From the NCBI GenBank assembly GCA_002375985.1, contig DFNH01000019.1, positions 1 to 22,614 on the forward strand: DNA of 22,614 nt. The letters run 5' to 3'. Shown in pieces: positions 7,796 to 15,950 of the stretch (position 1 is its first letter; every line of letters begins with the position of its first letter). Below the pieces are notes generated by a model. It saw only the letters and a list, made by a program, of their open reading frames with translations, did no database searches and was not told the origin of the DNA. Origin of the DNA: Firmicutes bacterium UBA3572 (GTDB lineage: Bacteria > Bacillota > Desulfotomaculia > Desulfotomaculales > Desulforudaceae). A program made the position numbers and the translations under genes.

Positions 7796-8638
7796 ATGTT
7801 CAGTTTACCTTCGTGGGCGGCGTGGACGGTGGACGGGATACTGATGCTGTTAATCGTCTACAAGGTTTTCACCACGCTGCGCGGCACCCGGGCCATTGCG
7901 CTGCTCAAGGGTCTGGCCGTGTTGGTTTTGCTAACGGTGGTAGCGGAGTTGCTGGGCTTGCCCATCCTCAGGTGGACGCTGGACAAGGTTTGGACCATGG
8001 CCTTTGTAGCCCTGCCGGTCATCTTTTGGCCTGAACTGCGCTCCATGCTGGAAAAACTGGGCCGGGGCCGACCGTTCAGTCGTTTGCTGCCGGGTAACGA
8101 GCAGCTTAAAGCGGTAGCGGGCGAGATCGTTGCGGCCGTGGAGCGCCTTTCTCGCGAACGCTTGGGTGCGCTGATCGTAATCGAGCGGGAGGTTGGACTG
8201 AAAGAATACGCAGATACCGGTACTAAACTGGACGCCTTGGTATCCAGGGATTTGCTACTGCAAATTTTCTACAAAAACACACCTCTGCACGACGGGGCGG
8301 TGATTATCAAGGGAAACCGGGTGCTGGCTGCCGGCTGTTATCTGCCGCCGAGTCAGAACGAAATGCTTTCCCGAGACTTGGGGACCCGCCACCGGGCCGG
8401 GGTGGGCCTGAGCGAACAGAGTGACGCCCTGGTGCTGATTGTATCCGAAGAGACCGGAACCATTTCGGTGGCGGAGGAAGGGACGCTTACCCGCTACCTG
8501 GACGCCGATACTTTGGCGGCGCTTCTGGAAACGCGGCTGGTGCACAACGAGCATCAATTATTCCCCTGGCGCGTCTGGGAGCGGGAAGTGTCGCGGGGAA
8601 AGGGGAAACGAAAGAAGGATTTGCCCAGCTCATCCTGA
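7796..8638 (+). CDS. cdaA: Diadenylate cyclase CdaA (c-di-AMP synthase)
   Basis: CdaA condenses two ATP into cyclic di-AMP, a signal that controls potassium, osmolyte and cell-wall homeostasis. The product of 280 residues has three N-terminal helices (about 12-25, 36-53, 63-78), then a DAC domain. Catalytic motifs are intact: DGA at 166-168 (NTPLHDGAVII) and RHR at 198-200 (LGTRHRAGVGLSE). ATG 7796 follows GGAGG with 11-nt spacing and gives the usual N terminus ending in the TLRGTRAIALLKGL segment. TTG 7754 and GTG 7775 are upstream alternatives. In most Firmicutes cdaA is followed by ybbR/cdaR and glmM; here it is followed only by decayed genes on the opposite strand. It lies about 8 kb from the first c-di-AMP riboswitch in the window. 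Confidence 0.95.
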   Translation: MFSLPSWAAWTVDGILMLLIVYKVFTTLRGTRAIALLKGLAVLVLLTVVAELLGLPILRWTLDKVWTMAFVALPVIFWPELRSMLEKLGRGRPFSRLLPGNEQLKAVAGEIVAAVERLSRERLGALIVIEREVGLKEYADTGTKLDALVSRDLLLQIFYKNTPLHDGAVIIKGNRVLAAGCYLPPSQNEMLSRDLGTRHRAGVGLSEQSDALVLIVSEETGTISVAEEGTLTRYLDADTLAALLETRLVHNEHQLFPWRVWEREVSRGKGKRKKDLPSSS

Positions 8639-8652
8639 GTATAAAATTTTTG

Positions 8653-9042
8653 TCAGCAACGGGATCCACTGCGGTGTTTTCCCTCCTCCGCGAAACCGGC
8701 CACGGCTATTTGCCGGCGGACATAGGCCAGCTGCAGTTGAAGGGGCAGATCCACGGGACAGTTATCTTCGCGGATACGCTCCTGCATATGCCGGGCGACG
8801 ACGTCCCGGTAGGGCACCTGCTTGTTTTCCGGTTGATAGTAAGGCATGAAACAGTCCCCGTTGCGGTCCAGAAGGTAACCACCACCTCCCTCGCTGACCG
8901 GTATCGGGAACGCCGGGGGAACCAGGCTAAGAATGATTGCCGCCAATCCCCGGGATGCTGCTTCGATGGCCGTTCGTTCGCCGGCCAACCCGGCCCCAAT
9001 GATTAAAACGTCGGTGATATGCGTGGTGCCGCGATTGCTCAC
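8653..9042 (-). pseudogene. Fumarate reductase / succinate dehydrogenase flavoprotein remnant with a large internal deletion
   Basis: The start of the frame, DVLIIGAGLAGERTAIEAASRG, is the Rossmann FAD-binding motif of FrdA/SdhA. After LSLVPP the sequence jumps to EGGGGYLLDRNGDCFMPYYQP and RDVVARHMQERIRE, which in intact proteins lies some 200 residues further on (GEGGYLLNxxGERFM, SRDVVARA). The intervening substrate region and the whole C-terminal half are missing. The family is about 550-650 residues and this frame has 129. A functional product is very unlikely. It lies downstream of the cytochrome b remnant and in the same direction, as in an intact operon. Confidence 0.85.
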
Positions 9043-9050
9043 CCGGCGCC

Positions 9051-9510
9051 CCCAACCGGTAAAGCGCCCACAAGGCGCTCAGGTTGACGGCCAGGATGAA
9101 GGCGGTGGCCGTAACACAAGGATGACCAAACCCGTCACTACTTGTAAAGCCTAGACGAAGGTGTCCGCATGCCTCATCCTCCCGGCAACGCGCCAGACCG
9201 CTCGCCGGGCCCGGTAAGCGGTGGGAATCCTGCGGGACACACTGATAACGTGGACCAGGCCGAAAAGAAGGCCCAACCCGATGGCCGTGTGCGTAATGTA
9301 GTACCTTTCGAGAAACCGCGCCACCCCGTCGAAAACCGGTGCGCCGATAATAACGGTCGCCACCAGGAAGGTGTGTAACCACAGGATGATCACCAGCAAG
9401 AGACCGCTGATCAGCCCGGCCAGTTCTAGGTATAGGTCAACCCTGGGGCTGGGACGCAACGCTTCGGGCTTTTCCACGTGATTCATACCCCCCAAAATCA
9501 TATGGCCCAC
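9051..9510 (-). pseudogene. Fumarate reductase cytochrome b subunit (FrdC-like), broken by stop and frameshift
   Basis: The first 119 codons encode VDLYLELAGLISGLLLVIILW, then HTFLVATVIIGAP and a second helix, then RRIPTAYRARRAVWRVAGRMRHADT. This resembles the diheme FrdC subunit of Wolinella-type fumarate reductases (IPINYR...MRHGDT pattern). At the next residues a TAG at about 9151 interrupts the frame where homologues have tryptophan. The continuation ALQVVTGLVILVL is still readable in frame beyond the stop. A later helix-like piece (ILAVNLSALWALYRLGAPGE) is in another frame, so at least one indel has followed. Two pieces of a five-helix protein survive. Confidence 0.78.
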
Positions 9511-9658
9511 GCGGCAGGTACGGCCGCAGTCTAAAGTGGCGACGGTGCAGTGGCCGCCGTTTTACGGTCGAATTGTGACGGGTGCTTCAGGACGAATCCT
9601 GAAACACTGCGTATTGTTTACGGCCCTCCAGGTGCAAATCTCCGCCGTCCGTTCAAAG

Positions 9659-10019
9659 GGGATCATTGACCACCGATTTGCGCAAGTGACAGCGCGTGTA
9701 AGCCTTTTGCACGCCCTGATTGATGGCTGCGTACAGGCTTGCCTCCGCTTATTTGTGCCTCCTGTCCCAAGTCAATTAGAACCAGTACAATGCCCGTGTC
9801 CTGGCAGATAGGCAATCTATGTTCCGCCGCGATGGCGGCATTGGCCAATATCTGGGACAGTACGTCCTTGCCGAGGGGGGAGATTTCCTCCGCGTACGCG
9901 CGCTGAAAGGCGGCGTGTACGTTTTGTTCCGGGTTAAAGTTGGCTTCCTCGCAGAGTCGGGCCACAACCTCGGTGACCGTCGCGGCGTCGATGGTGCGCA
10001 AAGCAGATTCATCCTTCAT
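9659..10019 (-). pseudogene. Class I fumarase alpha subunit (FumA/TtdA N-terminal type), frameshifted and truncated
   Basis: The frame from ATG 10019 reads IDAATVTEVVARLCEEANF, SPLGKDVLSQILANAAIAAE and PICQDTGIVLVLIDLGQE, the N-terminal part of the Fe-S fumarate hydratase alpha subunit (the QDTG cysteine region is intact). After QISGG near 9735 the frame is lost. The adjoining frame continues with the conserved YAAINQGVQKAYTRCHLRKS and VVNDP down to 9659. This shows a single-base-type indel. After that, homology stops; intact alpha subunits are about 280 residues. The 9511-9658 stretch toward the next remnant has only a 7-bp hairpin at 9586-9603. Confidence 0.87.
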
Positions 10020-10093
10020 AGCTGATGATTTTCAATAGAATAATCTGCCTTAAACCATAAGGAAATAATGCATAAACGCCGGGGCTTCAAAAC

Positions 10094-10119
10094 TAAGACC
10101 CCGCCGTTGCGGGGTCTTA
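10094..10119 (-). terminator. Intrinsic terminator downstream of ppdK
   Basis: An 11-bp perfect stem (TAAGACCCCGC / GCGGGGTCTTA) with loop CGTT lies 28 nt after the ppdK stop. On the minus strand it is followed by GTTTTGAAG, a short U tract. Confidence 0.8.
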
Positions 10120-10146
10120 CTGCAAATGATTACGTCTTGGGGTTTT

Positions 10147-12819
10147 TTACTTGGTGCCGTAGTCCTTTTGCACCAGGCCGTCGTTGATGACCCGGGCCTG
10201 CGCGGCGGCCAGCCGGGCGATGGGTACCCGGTACGGGGAGCAACTGACGTAGTCCATACCCGCCTGATGACAAAACTCGATGGAATTGGGTTCGCCGCCG
10301 TGTTCGCCGCAGATGCCGACCAGGAGTCCGGGGCGGACGGCGCGGCCGGCCTGGATGCACATGGTGATCAGCTTGCCGACGCCTTTGCGGTCGAGGACCG
10401 CAAAGGGATTGTTGGCCAGGATTTTGTGTTCCAGGTAGCGGTGCATGAACTTGCCCTCGGCGTCGTCGCGGGAAAAACCCAGGGTGGTTTGGGTCAGGTC
10501 GTTGGTGCCGAAGGAGAAAAACTCGGCCTCCCGGGCGATCTCGTCGGCCAGGAGCGCCGCCCGGGGTAACTCGATCATGGTGCCTACGGTGTATTCGAAG
10601 TTGATACCGGTCGCGGCTTGTACTTCGGCGGCTACGCGGTCGATCAGGTTTTTCAGGAGCGAAAATTCCCCGGCGTCGATGATCAGGGGAATTTCCACCT
10701 CGGGAAATACCGTGTACCCCTCGCTCACCAGGCGGGCGGCGGCGTTGAAAATAGCGCGGGCCTGCATTTCGTAAACCTCAGGGTGGGTGATTCCCAGCCG
10801 GCAGCCGCGGTGTCCCAGCATGGGGTTAAATTCGGAAAGTGCGCGGACTTTACGCAACAACTCCTCTTTTTCGTGTAGCGTGGGGCTCTCCGGTGCGGTG
10901 AACTTAAGGTGGGCAACTTCCACCGCCAGTTCCTCGGCATTGGGCAGGAACTCGTGGAGCGGCGGGTCCAGGAGCCGGATGGTCACCGGCAGGCCCTCCA
11001 TGGTCTTTAGGATCTCGTAAAAGTCACCCTCCTGGAGGGGCAGAAGCTTTTCTAGCGCCTCCCGCCGGGCGTCTGCGGTTTCGGCCAGGATCATTTCCTG
11101 CATTCGGGGGAGCCGGTCTGGTCCCATGAACATATGCTCGGTGCGGCAAAGCCCGATACCCTTGGCTCCAAAGGCACGGGCTTTGGCCGCGTCCTCTGGA
11201 TTGTCGGCGTTAGCGCGTACCTCCAAGGTGCGGATTTCGTCCGCCCACTCCAGCAGTTGCCGGAACTCGTCCGAGAGTTCCGGGTCCAACATAGGCGGCT
11301 CGCCCAGGATCACCCGGCCGGTACTCCCGTCCACCGCGATCAGGTCACCCTGCCGGACCGTGACCCCGTTCACCGTAAACATTTTCTGAAGGGGGTCGAT
11401 CCGGACGGCCTCGCAGCCGCACACACAAGGTTTGCCCATGCCGCGGGCGACCACGGCGGCGTGGCTGGTCATCCCGCCCCGGGAGGTGAGGATGCCTTGG
11501 GCGGCGGCGATGCCGTGGATGTCGTCGGGGGTGGTTTCATTGCGGACCAGAATCACCTTTTTTCCTTCCTGGCCCAGCTTTTCCGCGGTATCGGCGTCAA
11601 ATACAGCTATGCCGGCGGCGGCGCCTGGGGAGGCGGGGAGGCCGGTGGCAATCACTTCCAGCGCGGCGTCGGGGTCAATGCGCCGGTGCAGCAGATGGTC
11701 CAGTTGTTCGGGTTCCACCCGCAACATGGCCTCCTCCCGGGAAATCAGGCCTTCGTTTACCATATCAACGGCAATCTTGATGGCCGCCTGGGCGGTACGC
11801 TTTCCGTTCCGGGTTTGAAGGATGAACAGGCGTCCGCGTTCGATGGTGAACTCGATGTCTTGCATGTTGCGGTAGTGCCGGTCCAGGAGTTCACAGATGT
11901 CTTGAAATTGTTTATAAATTGCCGGGAGTTCCCGGGCCAGTTCTTCGATGGGTTTAGGGGTGCGAATGCCGGCCACTACGTCCTCGCCCTGGGCGTTGGT
12001 CAGGTACTCGCCGTATATCCGGCGCTCGCCGGTAGACGGGTTGCGGGTGAAGGCTACGCCCGAGCCGGAATCGTGGCCCATATTGCCGAAGACCATGGCC
12101 TGGATATTCACCGCCGTACCCAGGTCATCCGGAATTCGGTTTATCTTGCGGTAAACGATGGCCCGGTCGTTGTACCAGGAGTCGAATACCGCCTGTATCG
12201 CCATGGTCAGCTGTTCCATAGGCTCTTCGGGGAAAGACCGCCCGGTTTCGGCTTGAATCAATGCTTTGTAGCGCGCGATAACTTCCCGCCAGTCCTCGGC
12301 GGTCAGTTGGTGGTCGTGGGTAACCCCGCGACGTTCTTTCTGGGCGGCAAGAATGCTTTCGAAATGGTGGTGTTCCACTTGCATGACCACGTCACCGAAC
12401 ATACTGATGAATCGCCGGTAACAATCCAGTGCGAAACGGGCGTCGTTGGTAGAACGGGCCAGGGCCTCTACCGTTTTGTCGTTTAAACCCAGGTTCAAAA
12501 CGGTGTCCATCATGCCGGGCATGGAAACCGGTGCCCCGGAACGGACCGAAACCAGGAGTGGGTTGTCCGGGTCCCCAAAAGCCTTGCCCAGCTTTTTCGC
12601 CAAGTTCTGGATATGGGTGCGGATTTCGTCCACCAGCCCATCCGGGAACCGGCGGCCCTGGTCGTAATAATCTTTGCAGGCTTCGGTGGTGATGATAAAG
12701 CCTGGGGGAACCGGCAAGCCGATATTGGTCATCTCGGCCAGGTTGGCACCCTTGCCTCCCAGGAGGTTCTTCATTCCGGCGTTGCCTTCTTCAAAACGAT
12801 ACACATACTTTTTGGTCAC
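10147..12819 (-). CDS. ppdK: Pyruvate, phosphate dikinase
   Basis: PpdK interconverts pyruvate + ATP + Pi and phosphoenolpyruvate + AMP + PPi in the cytoplasm, serving either glycolysis or gluconeogenesis in anaerobes. The 890-residue product is full length. Visible regions in order: the ATP-grasp domain beginning GGKGANLAEMTNIGLPVPPGF; the phosphohistidine domain with GGMTSHAAVVARGMGKPCVCG, whose His is the carrier; and the PEP/pyruvate barrel with GLCRTEHMF, a LGHRGCRLGIT segment, FSFGTNDLTQTTLGFSRDD and GICGEHGGEP with its catalytic Cys. The GTG start follows GGGGAGG at 12-nt distance. It is monocistronic, diverges from htpX, and ends at the terminator at 10094-10119. The long opposite-strand reading frames across it are artefacts of GC-rich coding sequence. 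Confidence 0.97.
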   Translation of the reverse strand: MTKKYVYRFEEGNAGMKNLLGGKGANLAEMTNIGLPVPPGFIITTEACKDYYDQGRRFPDGLVDEIRTHIQNLAKKLGKAFGDPDNPLLVSVRSGAPVSMPGMMDTVLNLGLNDKTVEALARSTNDARFALDCYRRFISMFGDVVMQVEHHHFESILAAQKERRGVTHDHQLTAEDWREVIARYKALIQAETGRSFPEEPMEQLTMAIQAVFDSWYNDRAIVYRKINRIPDDLGTAVNIQAMVFGNMGHDSGSGVAFTRNPSTGERRIYGEYLTNAQGEDVVAGIRTPKPIEELARELPAIYKQFQDICELLDRHYRNMQDIEFTIERGRLFILQTRNGKRTAQAAIKIAVDMVNEGLISREEAMLRVEPEQLDHLLHRRIDPDAALEVIATGLPASPGAAAGIAVFDADTAEKLGQEGKKVILVRNETTPDDIHGIAAAQGILTSRGGMTSHAAVVARGMGKPCVCGCEAVRIDPLQKMFTVNGVTVRQGDLIAVDGSTGRVILGEPPMLDPELSDEFRQLLEWADEIRTLEVRANADNPEDAAKARAFGAKGIGLCRTEHMFMGPDRLPRMQEMILAETADARREALEKLLPLQEGDFYEILKTMEGLPVTIRLLDPPLHEFLPNAEELAVEVAHLKFTAPESPTLHEKEELLRKVRALSEFNPMLGHRGCRLGITHPEVYEMQARAIFNAAARLVSEGYTVFPEVEIPLIIDAGEFSLLKNLIDRVAAEVQAATGINFEYTVGTMIELPRAALLADEIAREAEFFSFGTNDLTQTTLGFSRDDAEGKFMHRYLEHKILANNPFAVLDRKGVGKLITMCIQAGRAVRPGLLVGICGEHGGEPNSIEFCHQAGMDYVSCSPYRVPIARLAAAQARVINDGLVQKDYGTK

Positions 12820-12836
12820 TTATCTGATGCCTCCCC

Positions 12837-12856
12837 AACGGTATCAAACGGTATCA
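12837..12856 (-). repeat. Tandem 10-bp repeat in the ppdK leader
   Basis: AACGGTATCA occurs twice back to back, 18 bases before the ppdK start. On the ppdK strand this reads TGATACCGTT twice. The core TGATACCG recurs on the plus strand at 13007-13014, overlapping the htpX -35 region. This suggests a shared regulator site in the divergent promoter space; the regulator is unknown. Confidence 0.45.
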
Positions 12857-12962
12857 TGGGACATAAACAGTCAATGGGCACAACAAACACTGACTTCGGC
12901 GTTTGCGCCTTAATTCCTGCAAGAGATTACTTGAGTAGAACAAATTAGCCACATTAATCTAT

Positions 12963-12981
12963 GGTAATTATACGAATTACC
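12963..12981. promoter_or_regulatory. Operator-like palindrome between ppdK and htpX
   Basis: GGTAATT and AATTACC form a perfect 7-bp inverted repeat around a 5-nt centre (ATACG). The minus strand contains TATAAT across the centre, so a protein bound here could block a ppdK promoter. Its size fits a dimeric helix-turn-helix repressor; no family is implied. Confidence 0.35.
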
Positions 12982-13005
12982 CCGAAACAAAACGGTTGTC
13001 AAGGC

Positions 13006-13036
13006 TTGATACCGCTGCTTGGAACTATGCTATAAT
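13006..13036 (+). promoter_or_regulatory. Probable htpX promoter with extended -10
   Basis: TGCTATAAT (13028-13036) is a perfect extended -10 element. TTGATA at 13006-13011 serves as -35 with 19-nt spacing, which is long but tolerable with an extended -10. The untranslated leader to the htpX start would be about 55-60 nt. Confidence 0.6.
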
Positions 13037-13099
13037 GAAAAATGATGAAGCACATTAATCATATTTTAACAAAAGCAGGTTTTAAGGAGGTGATGTGCG

Positions 13100-13942
13100 G
13101 TGAACACGCTGAAAGTCTGGATGCTCATGGCCGTGCTGACCGTGCTGTTGGTGCTGCTCGGCCAGGCCGTCGGCGGACAAAGCGGCGCACTGTTTTTCCT
13201 GATCATTGCCCTGGGGATGAACTTTTTCAGCTACTATTACAGCGATAAGATCGCCATCAAGATGACCGGGTCACGGCCGGTTTCCGAATCCGAAGCGCCC
13301 GAGCTGTACGCCATTGTGCGCCGTTTAGCCGCTAAGGCGGGGCTACCGATGCCCAAACTGTACATTACACCTTCACCCCAGCCCAACGCCTTCGCTACCG
13401 GGCGGAACCCGCAGAACTCGGCGGTGGCCGTCACCGAGGGGCTAATGCGGATGCTGAACCGTACCGAGTTGGAAGGGGTGCTGGCGCACGAATTGGCCCA
13501 CATCAAGAACCGGGACGTGCTGGTCGGGACCGTTGCGGCGGCCATGGCCGGGGCCATCACCATGATCGCCTCCTTGATCAAGTGGGGCGCCATCCTTGGC
13601 ATGAACCGGGATGGGGACGAGGGCCCCGGGCATTTGGCGGGTGCGCTCGTCCTGGCGATCGTGGCCCCCATCGCGGCCATGCTGATTCAGCTGGCGGTTT
13701 CCCGGAGCCGGGAGTACATGGCCGACGCTACGGGGGCCTGGATGGCCGGGAACAGTGACGGCCTCGCTAATGCTCTGCTCAAGCTGGAGCGGGGCGCACA
13801 GGCCATGCCTATGGAGGTTAACCCGGCGGCTTCGCATCTGTTTATAGTTAACCCGCTTTCGGGGAGCGCCGTGCTGAATCTTTTTAGCACGCACCCCCCG
13901 ATTGCGGACCGGGTACGCAAGCTCAGGGAGTTGCGGCTGTAA
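13100..13942 (+). CDS. htpX: HtpX-type membrane zinc metalloprotease (M48)
   Basis: HtpX is an inner-membrane endopeptidase with a cytoplasmic active site that helps degrade misfolded membrane proteins. The 280-residue product has two N-terminal helices (about 6-23 and 29-46), the zinc motif HELAH at 130-134, two further helices (about 142-162 and 180-200), and the third ligand Glu205 in SREYMADA. Pro-domain-like features such as SPQPNAFATGRNP before the active site match the family. GTG 13100 is firmly set by a nearly complete anti-16S match, AAGGAGGTGAT, nine bases upstream. It is a single-gene unit with its own promoter and a strong terminator. Confidence 0.95.
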   Translation: MNTLKVWMLMAVLTVLLVLLGQAVGGQSGALFFLIIALGMNFFSYYYSDKIAIKMTGSRPVSESEAPELYAIVRRLAAKAGLPMPKLYITPSPQPNAFATGRNPQNSAVAVTEGLMRMLNRTELEGVLAHELAHIKNRDVLVGTVAAAMAGAITMIASLIKWGAILGMNRDGDEGPGHLAGALVLAIVAPIAAMLIQLAVSRSREYMADATGAWMAGNSDGLANALLKLERGAQAMPMEVNPAASHLFIVNPLSGSAVLNLFSTHPPIADRVRKLRELRL

Positions 13943-13990
13943 CGTATTCCCGGCGCTTCGGGTCCGGGTTACACCCGGAAAGGAAAGGGG

Positions 13991-14022
13991 AAGGGTGTCC
14001 CCCGATTTGAGGGACACCCTTT
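13991..14022 (+). terminator. Strong terminator between htpX and the aminomutase gene
   Basis: An 11-bp stem (AAGGGTGTCCC / GGGACACCCTT) with a 9-nt loop is followed by TTGTTATTGT on the plus strand. The minus strand is preceded by purines (AAGGAAAGGGG), read as CCCCTTTCCTT, so it may also stop the convergent gene at 14032. Confidence 0.85.
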
Positions 14023-14031
14023 GTTATTGTC

Positions 14032-15339
14032 CTAGATTCTTTCGTTGCCAGATGCTTGGCGAGGTGTGTCTGCGTCTATTTTTTTGTGGCGGCCCCTGCG
14101 GGCCGGAGTTGTGCCGGAGAGAATTCCGGCCACGCTTTCCCGGTTCTTGCCGGGTGAGGAGTCACTGCACGTGGGACATTGGTGGCACTTGCTCCGACCC
14201 TGTTCCGGCTCGGTGTAGGCGAAAAGCCGGCCTTCAAAGTTGCGCAAAATTAGCTTGTGGTCCGAGCGGCTGACCACATACTGCGGGTTGACCGGAATCT
14301 TTCCGCCACCGCCGGGGGCATCCACGACGAAAGTCGGGACGGCGAGACCCGAGGTGTGTCCCCGCAGGGATTCGATGATCTCGATGCCGCGGCCCACGCT
14401 TGTACGAAAGTGTCCGATTCCCCGGGCCATGTCGCACTGGTACAGGTAGTAAGGGCGGACGCGGATCCGGAGCAGTTTCTGAACCAGGGCGCGTATGATG
14501 TGCGGGCAATCGTTTACGCCCCGTAGCAGTACCGATTGGTTTCCGAGCACCACTCCGGCGTCCGCCAGGCGTACGCAGGCTTCTTCGGCTTCCGGAGTAA
14601 CCTCCCGGGGATGGTTGAAGTGCGTGTTCAGGTAGATGGGATGATATTTTTGCAGCATTTGGCATAGGTTGTCGGTGATCCGCTGCGGCAGGACCACCGG
14701 TGTTCGCGTTCCGAGCCGGATGATTTCAACGTGTTTGATTGCCCGCAGGCGCTGGAGGATGAACTCTAATTGGTCGTCGCTCAGGGTGAGGGGATCACCC
14801 CCGGAAACCACGACATCACGTACCCTTTGGTTGCCGGCAATGTAGCCCAGGGCGCGCTCGATCCGGGCGCGGGGCAGGGGACGGTCGTGAGTTCCGGCGG
14901 TGCGGCGCCGGGTGCAATGACGGCAGTACATGGCGCACTGATCGGTGACCAGGAACAGCACCCGGTCCGGGTAACGATGGGTCACCCCGGGGACAGGCGC
15001 GTCGGCGTCCTCGTGCAAGGGGTCTTGCATGTCTCCTTCGGTTTCCCGTAATTCCATTGGATTGGGAACGGCCTGCTTGCGGATCGGGCAGTGCCGGTTT
15101 GTGGGGTCCATCAGGGAGGCGTAGTAGGGGGTGACGGCCATCCGAAACCTCCGCAGGCAAGCATTAATGCCTGCGGCTTCGTCGGCATTCAGCCGAATGA
15201 TACTCTGCAGTTGGGCGACGCTGGTAATCCGGTTACGCATCTGCCAGCGCCAATCCCGCCAATCCCCGGGGGAGACCGTGTTCCAGGGAGACCCTTGTTT
15301 GGTTTTCGCCAGGTGTCTTTTTTCTTGGTTGGTGATCAT
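14032..15339 (-). CDS. kamA: Lysine 2,3-aminomutase family radical SAM / PLP enzyme
   Basis: This enzyme moves the alpha-amino group of lysine to carbon 3, using a [4Fe-4S] cluster, S-adenosylmethionine and pyridoxal phosphate. The radical SAM motif CxxxCxxC is at Cys135, Cys139 and Cys142 (CAMYCRHC). GGDPLTLSD follows, and the PLP lysine lies in DAPGGGGKIP. Aspartates in YQCDMARGIGHFR and FVVDAPGGGG occupy the positions that bind the substrate side chain in lysine (not glutamate) aminomutases, so lysine is the likely substrate. The C-terminal CHQCPTC resembles the zinc-binding tail of the family. ATG 15339 follows GGGAGG by six bases; the longer frame to 15402 is unlikely. The 435 residues are slightly more than the usual ~416. 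There is no ablB acetyltransferase or lysine fermentation gene beside it. Confidence 0.92.
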   Translation of the reverse strand: MITNQEKRHLAKTKQGSPWNTVSPGDWRDWRWQMRNRITSVAQLQSIIRLNADEAAGINACLRRFRMAVTPYYASLMDPTNRHCPIRKQAVPNPMELRETEGDMQDPLHEDADAPVPGVTHRYPDRVLFLVTDQCAMYCRHCTRRRTAGTHDRPLPRARIERALGYIAGNQRVRDVVVSGGDPLTLSDDQLEFILQRLRAIKHVEIIRLGTRTPVVLPQRITDNLCQMLQKYHPIYLNTHFNHPREVTPEAEEACVRLADAGVVLGNQSVLLRGVNDCPHIIRALVQKLLRIRVRPYYLYQCDMARGIGHFRTSVGRGIEIIESLRGHTSGLAVPTFVVDAPGGGGKIPVNPQYVVSRSDHKLILRNFEGRLFAYTEPEQGRSKCHQCPTCSDSSPGKNRESVAGILSGTTPARRGRHKKIDADTPRQASGNERI

Positions 15340-15549
15340 TCCCATCCTCCCGTATGATTTAAATTGTTGTTTAGGGTAACACGTTCTATGGTGTTCTAGC
15401 AAAAAGGACTAGGTGGTGCTTGCCAGCAGGATTGCGCTTGAAGGCGCAAGGGCAATCATTACGCAGGGGATATTCCTTTTTCCGGAAAAATGACTTTGTT
15501 GTAATCCATTTTACTGTTTCTTTGGGGGTAACGGGCTGTAGCGCTAGTT
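15340..15549. other. Intergenic space upstream of the aminomutase gene
   Basis: No gene is supported here. It holds a 14-bp perfect palindrome TTTTTCCGGAAAAA (15477-15490) and a small hairpin TTGCGC / GCGCAA near 15432-15450. Either could be regulatory for the aminomutase gene that starts at 15339. No clear promoter was found. Confidence 0.4.
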
Positions 15550-15799
15550 AGATTTAGGCGAAAAAGCAACCTTACGAGCCGGTGTGCTGTGCCGGGGCAT
15601 TATCTCCGGTCACTGTGTCCGCGCCAAGGAATGAACTCGCTCGCCTCGGGCGGCGCCGAAACTCGCCCGCTCTCGCGGGCCCAAACAGTCGGTCGCCGCT
15701 ATTCCTCGGGCGGCTTACGTTCTCTAATTTGAACAAGCTCCCAATGTGACCTCCGATAATGCCCCGGCGTACACCGGGTAGCGTTTTTCAGCAGAATCT
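15550..15799. mobile_element. MITE-like non-coding element with terminal inverted repeats
   Basis: A roughly 250-bp non-coding block has paired ends. The outer ends TAGATTTAGGCGAAAAA (15549-15565) and the reverse complement of 15784-15800 (TAGATTCTGCTGAAAAA) match in 13 of 17. Inside them, 15591-15613 and 15746-15768 form a 23-bp inverted repeat with three central mismatches. The flanks carry the same four bases, AGTT (15546-15549 and 15800-15803), as expected for a target duplication. The GC-rich interior has further hairpins (GCCCGC-TCTC-GCGGGC at 15665-15680) and a direct repeat CCTCGGGCGGC. There is no transposase. The right end matches the element at 22592-22610 exactly over 19 bp. Confidence 0.62.
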
Positions 15800-15881
15800 A
15801 GTTATTGGGAGTTAGAACGGGTAGAGTGTTTCAGGTTTCTAGTACGTGTGCTCACGCGGGGCAGACGGGTTAGTTCCAGAG

Positions 15882-15911
15882 TTGTTACTTGGTAACTTTG
15901 TTTTATACAAT
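15882..15911 (+). promoter_or_regulatory. Promoter of the riboswitch-controlled ABC transporter operon
   Basis: TTGTTA (15882-15887) and TACAAT (15906-15911) are separated by 18 nt, in an AT-rich stretch unlike the surroundings. Transcription would begin about 15918, some 33 nt before the aptamer. Confidence 0.55.
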
Positions 15912-15950
15912 AAACATAATTCAAAATGCAAAAAAGTTAAATTCCATATG

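Noticed and set aside
11134..12486. 450-codon plus-strand frame opposite ppdK
   Set aside because: It is the exact antisense of a full-length conserved enzyme, has no known motif, and is explained by GC-rich codon bias.
13042..13099. Leader peptide ahead of htpX
   Set aside because: The ATG at 13042 has no ribosome site and its frame simply overlaps htpX; the strong anti-16S match serves the GTG at 13100.
15591..15768. CRISPR array or structured regulatory RNA
   Set aside because: The repeats are inverted, not regularly spaced direct repeats, and there are no spacers. The nested ends and flanking AGTT fit a transposable element better.
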